Shown here one piece after another: positions 60,822 through 64,000 of a DNA stretch of 64,000 nt. The number at the start of each line of letters is the position of its first letter. Position 1 is the stretch's first letter. This DNA is from Polyodon spathula (lineage: Eukaryota; Chordata; Actinopteri; Acipenseriformes; Polyodontidae): assembly GCF_017654505.1 (NCBI RefSeq), contig NC_054541.1, positions 46,138,486 through 46,202,485 on the forward strand, given 5' to 3'. Below the pieces are notes generated by a model. The model was not told where the DNA came from. It did no database searches and saw only the letters and a program-made list of their open reading frames with translations. Made by a program: the position numbers and the translations under genes.

Positions 60822-61530
60822 TGTGACAGAAATACAATGAGTTCTGGTGATAAATCTTCCTCCCGACCTGTGAGGGCGCTAAAGAACGAGAGGAGAAGTA
60901 TCTGGAAGGGGTGGCCTGACAGTTCGTTTCCGGGACTGGGAAGTGGGTCAGCCTGGAAAGAAGTGAGACTCTGCTGTAAGACCGTATTGACTTGAAAGGT
61001 AAACAAGGGGCAGCTGCAAGTAATAAGACAGCTGTAACCATTTACCTAGATATCATGCGGGATTACATATAGGGGCCAGGGTAACGCTGATCTTTCCCTT
61101 TGTTTGGGTTAAACGATCGGATAGAGAGAAGGATTGAGAGAGGAGCTCTCAGTGTGGGTAAAAGGATATGTGTTGTGTGTTATTGTGTTTGTCCTGTTAA
61201 TTGTCTGTTCTTCACTTGTAGACAGTTAAAGCACACCTCCGGATCTGTCGACTAGGGTCAGCACTGTCCGGAGCACCACTGCCCTATCGTCACGAATTAC
61301 CCATGTGTTCACTCAGCACCAGCACGACTGCACTCCCCAGGACTGGTGACCGTGTTTGTTTTTTTTCGGGACTGTGCCCTGTTATATTGCTATCCCCATG
61401 CTTTGCACATTGTTGTGTATAGCCGGGATTACAAATAAAAGCACCTTTTCACTGGATATCATTGTCTGCCTGTCACTCCTGCATCGCATCACCGCTACAC
61501 CTGTTCCCCTTCACCAGCCACTTTGCCACA
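60822..61530 (+). repeat. 3' LTR (709 bp) of the Gmr1-like element
   Basis: Begins TGTGACAGAA and ends TTTGCCACA followed by GGGAG. It lacks 30 bp present in the 5' LTR between two GGATT copies. The purine tract GGGAGGGGGG (about 60751-60760) lies about 60 bp upstream of the LTR and not directly against it. Confidence 0.9.
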
Positions 61531-62948
61531 GGGAGTTACTGCATTGATTCATTGACTGTTCTCGTCTATATATATAAACTCTAAAACAGTTATTAAAATT
61601 GTTCATTGTGTAAATTAGTCAATCTGAAATGCTGTAAAGCCACAAATCTGAAGTTACAGCGTAACCATAGAAACTTTTACAGTTTGCTTTACATGTCGAG
61701 GGAGACATAAGTGACAGAATATAATTAATCACAATTCAGGATAGTGTTAATATAGTAGTAGTTGAGAGAAGACAGGACAGTCTGCCCTCTGCATACACAT
61801 ATTCATCAAAGGAAGCTGTCACAGAGCTTCCACACAAGTACAATATCTTACTTTGTGTTGTCTGATTTTTGGGTGCATTGAGTCATTGTAAAAACATTAC
61901 TTAACAAATACAGCAAGTGTAACAAGGGATTATGATCCTGTATAAATATGAAGCACCGGGACTGCCAAAACAAACCCTGAGATATATTGTATTCAGCTGG
62001 GCCGAATGACTTATGTTTTTTTTTGTTAAGCCGAATGACTTGTTGTTTTTGTTTTTTAAATTCTCCTGCTAAACAATTTCTAAGTCATTCTTTTCTATGT
62101 GCCAGGGAAGAGGAGTATCGCTAATTCTACAAATTCAGTAACAGGTCAAGAAATCAATCCCTATAACTATACAACAAAGTATTGAGGGTGCAGTTCAATT
62201 GACTGTTAGCTGGGGAAAGCGGTATTAGGAAACTGCTATGACACATCATTATAAACACCTTGCTGACGTTAACCGTTGTCCATCCTTACTGTATATGCAC
62301 TCTCCCACCGTCACCATGCCGTTTTACAAATGTTTACCTGTTACTAAAAAGAAGCATTTTTTTAGACCCAGGTCCAAGCACCAGAACGCAAGTTAGAACC
62401 AGCTACTGTTATCACATATCCATGGCAGATCGTAGACTTTTGGCGTTCGTAATAACCATTTGTGTAGCCTTTATGCTGAGAGCTGTGTTCTTGATCGAAC
62501 CTTAAATGTCACGTCCTCAGATTACGTACTAATTTAGGCACGCATGCTTTTGGCCATCAACCCCCCTTTAAATCAATTGCTGCCTACAATGACACTTGTA
62601 TTAGTCATGGAACTTGTTTAAAAGAAAGGTGATACAGCACTGTAATGTTTTTAATTGCATAAAACAAAACAGACTGGACATTTTCCGATTTTAGGTATCT
62701 GCTTACTGTTTTTTTTTTTGTTTTTTTTTTGCGTTGACAGTCACAGCCCAGGTCTTGGTTAAAAAGAAAACACAAAAAAAAAACAGAAATGTATCCAAAG
62801 GCTGTTCTCAAATCTAAAATATTTTTCCCTTTATCCTTTGAGAGCTAATCATTTTTTAATTCTCATAACAGATTGAGTTCCATTGCATTTCAGCACTACG
62901 GTCAAATTGAATTACTTACAGTGCTTTTGTCGTTTCCCCATCCCTTAC

Positions 62949-63091
62949 CTTTCTCGGTGCCGCTTGCATATTGGAGAGGCTTGCTTTTGTCTATGCTGTT
63001 AAAGCTCTGGCTCCTCCTGTTCAGGTTTGAAGCTCCTTGGACCTTGCTGGTACTGCTGCCTGCAGCTGGCACCCTTGAGGGCCCAGGAAGT
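62949..63091 (-). CDS. nav3: nav3 exon (143 nt), start of disordered region
   Basis: This is the most 5' nav3 exon in the window. The acceptor reads ccttcttcccag and the donor AAAG|gtaagg. It enters in phase 2 (the first base completes an Arg codon) and leaves in phase 1. The peptide starts LPGPSRVPAAGSS and includes NRRSQSFNSIDK, a block found just after the calponin-homology domain of vertebrate NAV3. It joins in frame to the large exon at 50132 as K-ESVKGL. The residues are basic and Ser-rich, as expected for the microtubule-associating linker. Confidence 0.93.
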
Positions 63092-64000
63092 CTGGGAAGA
63101 AGGAAGACATGTATTAGGGTCATTAAGAAAAACACAATTCCTGTGGGGACGCGAGATTCAGGTCAAAACTAAAAAAGAAAAATTAGTATCTTTAAAACAA
63201 CAGCATGAAAAAAGACACTACCGCTTTTATTATTATTTAGGCGGCTTTCTTTCAGTCACATCCTAGTTTTGTGGTAGTCCTAGATATTGTTTTATGTTTT
63301 AATTGTGATTGTATATATGATGTGCCTTGTGCACTTGAATTGTATAGCTGCTGTTACCAGCAAGAAACTGTTAATACAATGCGCGATCTGTTATTTTTAT
63401 ACATTATTCCACTTCATATATATTGAATAAACAAAACTGGCAACAGAACAAGCCATATGATACAGCAAAGTTTTCTTCATTGGGTCCCTATTATTAAATG
63501 TGCAGAAGTTATGTGCTGTTACATAAACATAAGAGGCTTTCCAAACCTACTGATTACTGGCTGCTGTTATAAAACTAATCAGCCATTGTAAACCTGGTGC
63601 CGATAATTTGCAGCAGCATAAAAACCTGGGTGTATTGATAAGGCTCAACACGACTAGCTGTAATATTTTACAACCTGTGATTCAAAGTAGGATTTTGCTA
63701 GGGGGTTTAATGGTTTAGACACCAGCAGCTACTTATGCAAGCACCACGTTACACAGAACAGAGGAAGTCAATAAACTGTTAACAGGCATTTCTGCATTGT
63801 CTCTTTCAGTTTCTCATTTGTAGACTTAAACACAGGGATGTTTGCAAGTTCTACACATTAAATGTGGGTTAGATAACATTGTCAAACCTGTCCGGAATAT
63901 TAAATCTGTAGGGCTAACCCTGTCCTTCTTGAAATGTATGTCTTTCACGCCTAATATTGTCTGGTTGAATGGTATCAGATATTTTTGGTAGGGGTGACAC
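63092..64000 (-). other. nav3 intron (partial), 5'-most in window
   Basis: AT-rich sequence with no exon, repeat family or regulatory motif recognised. The preceding nav3 exon should lie beyond 64000. Confidence 0.6.

Larger units (their letters stand above)
57193..61530 (+). mobile_element. Gmr1-like Ty3/Gypsy retrotransposon, internally deleted
   Basis: A 4338-bp unit with LTRs 57193-57932 and 60822-61530, perfect duplication GGGAG (57188-57192, 61531-61535) and primer-binding site at 57935. Interior order is: gag with a SCAN-like capsid part, CCHC knuckle (58828-58869), protease start LVDTG (about 58996), integrase N-terminal and C-terminal pieces (59574-60120), RT-linker (about 60200-60310), RNase H (60370-60740). 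Integrase upstream of RT/RNase H is the Gmr1-type order described for deuterostome Gypsy elements. The RT palm, integrase zinc finger and most of the integrase core are gone, and several frameshifts are present, so it is inactive. Confidence 0.87.
50133..62948 (-). other. nav3 intron (12.8 kb) hosting two LTR retroelements
   Basis: Unique-looking AT-rich sequence surrounds the two insertions at 51606-54972 and 57193-61530. A (GATA)n-like tract lies at 51083-51130, and poly-T tracts at 62707-62730. Regions 50133-51600, 54978-57187 and 61536-62948 hold nothing else I recognise. Confidence 0.65.

Overview
The window is vertebrate genomic DNA, most likely from a ray-finned fish. The intron-rich gene, CR1/L2-type LINE and SINE debris, Tc1/mariner and hAT ends, fish-type Ty3/Gypsy elements and very long (TA)n arrays all fit. 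The repeat mixture suggests a non-teleost such as a sturgeon or paddlefish, but the species is inference. It holds one host gene, the middle part of nav3 (neuron navigator 3), on the minus strand from 63091 down to 6976. I found 16 consecutive coding exons with GT/AG borders. The codon phases agree across every junction, giving 4042 coding bases (about 1347 residues). The upstream part (calponin-homology domain) lies beyond 64000. The downstream part (rest of the coiled coil, AAA ATPase) lies beyond position 1.

Exons in transcript order: 63091-62949, 50132-49097 (1036 nt), 42882-42767, 37058-36950, 34916-34527, 33206-33087, 16171-16033, 15397-15121, 14497-13822, 12313-11828, 11121-11080 (42 nt), 9284-9124, 8806-8615, 8263-8211 (53 nt), 7343-7320 (24 nt), 7053-6976. 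A seventeenth exon, 39384-38787, looks like an internal alternative first exon. It encodes an N-terminus like that of the CH-less paralogue NAV1 and joins in phase to the exon at 37058.

The rest is intron, much of it repeats. 1-7 kb: a CR1-type LINE and two mariner-like ends. 16.4-16.9 kb: a LINE 3' end beside a tRNA-derived SINE. 27.1 kb: a hAT-type MITE with near-perfect 8-bp duplications. 41.4-42.2 kb: a solo LTR inside a (TA)n array. 43.7-44.3 kb: a Tc1 tail whose terminal repeat faces a second copy across (TA)n.

The 12.8-kb intron at 50133-62948 carries two complete LTR insertions. The first (51606-54972, TSD CCTCA, LTRs differing by 3 substitutions and 2 single-base indels) has a GC-rich interior. 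That interior encodes only a Cys/His-rich leader and tandem proline-rich repeats, with no recognisable pol. The second (57193-61530, TSD GGGAG) is a decayed Gypsy element with a SCAN-like gag and its integrase C-terminus upstream of RNase H, the Gmr1-type order. Both elements have the same CG spacer and the same TGGTGTC start of the primer-binding site after the 5' LTR. This suggests, but does not prove, that the short one is a non-autonomous partner of Gmr1-type elements. No structural RNA genes, CRISPR arrays or bacterial features were seen.
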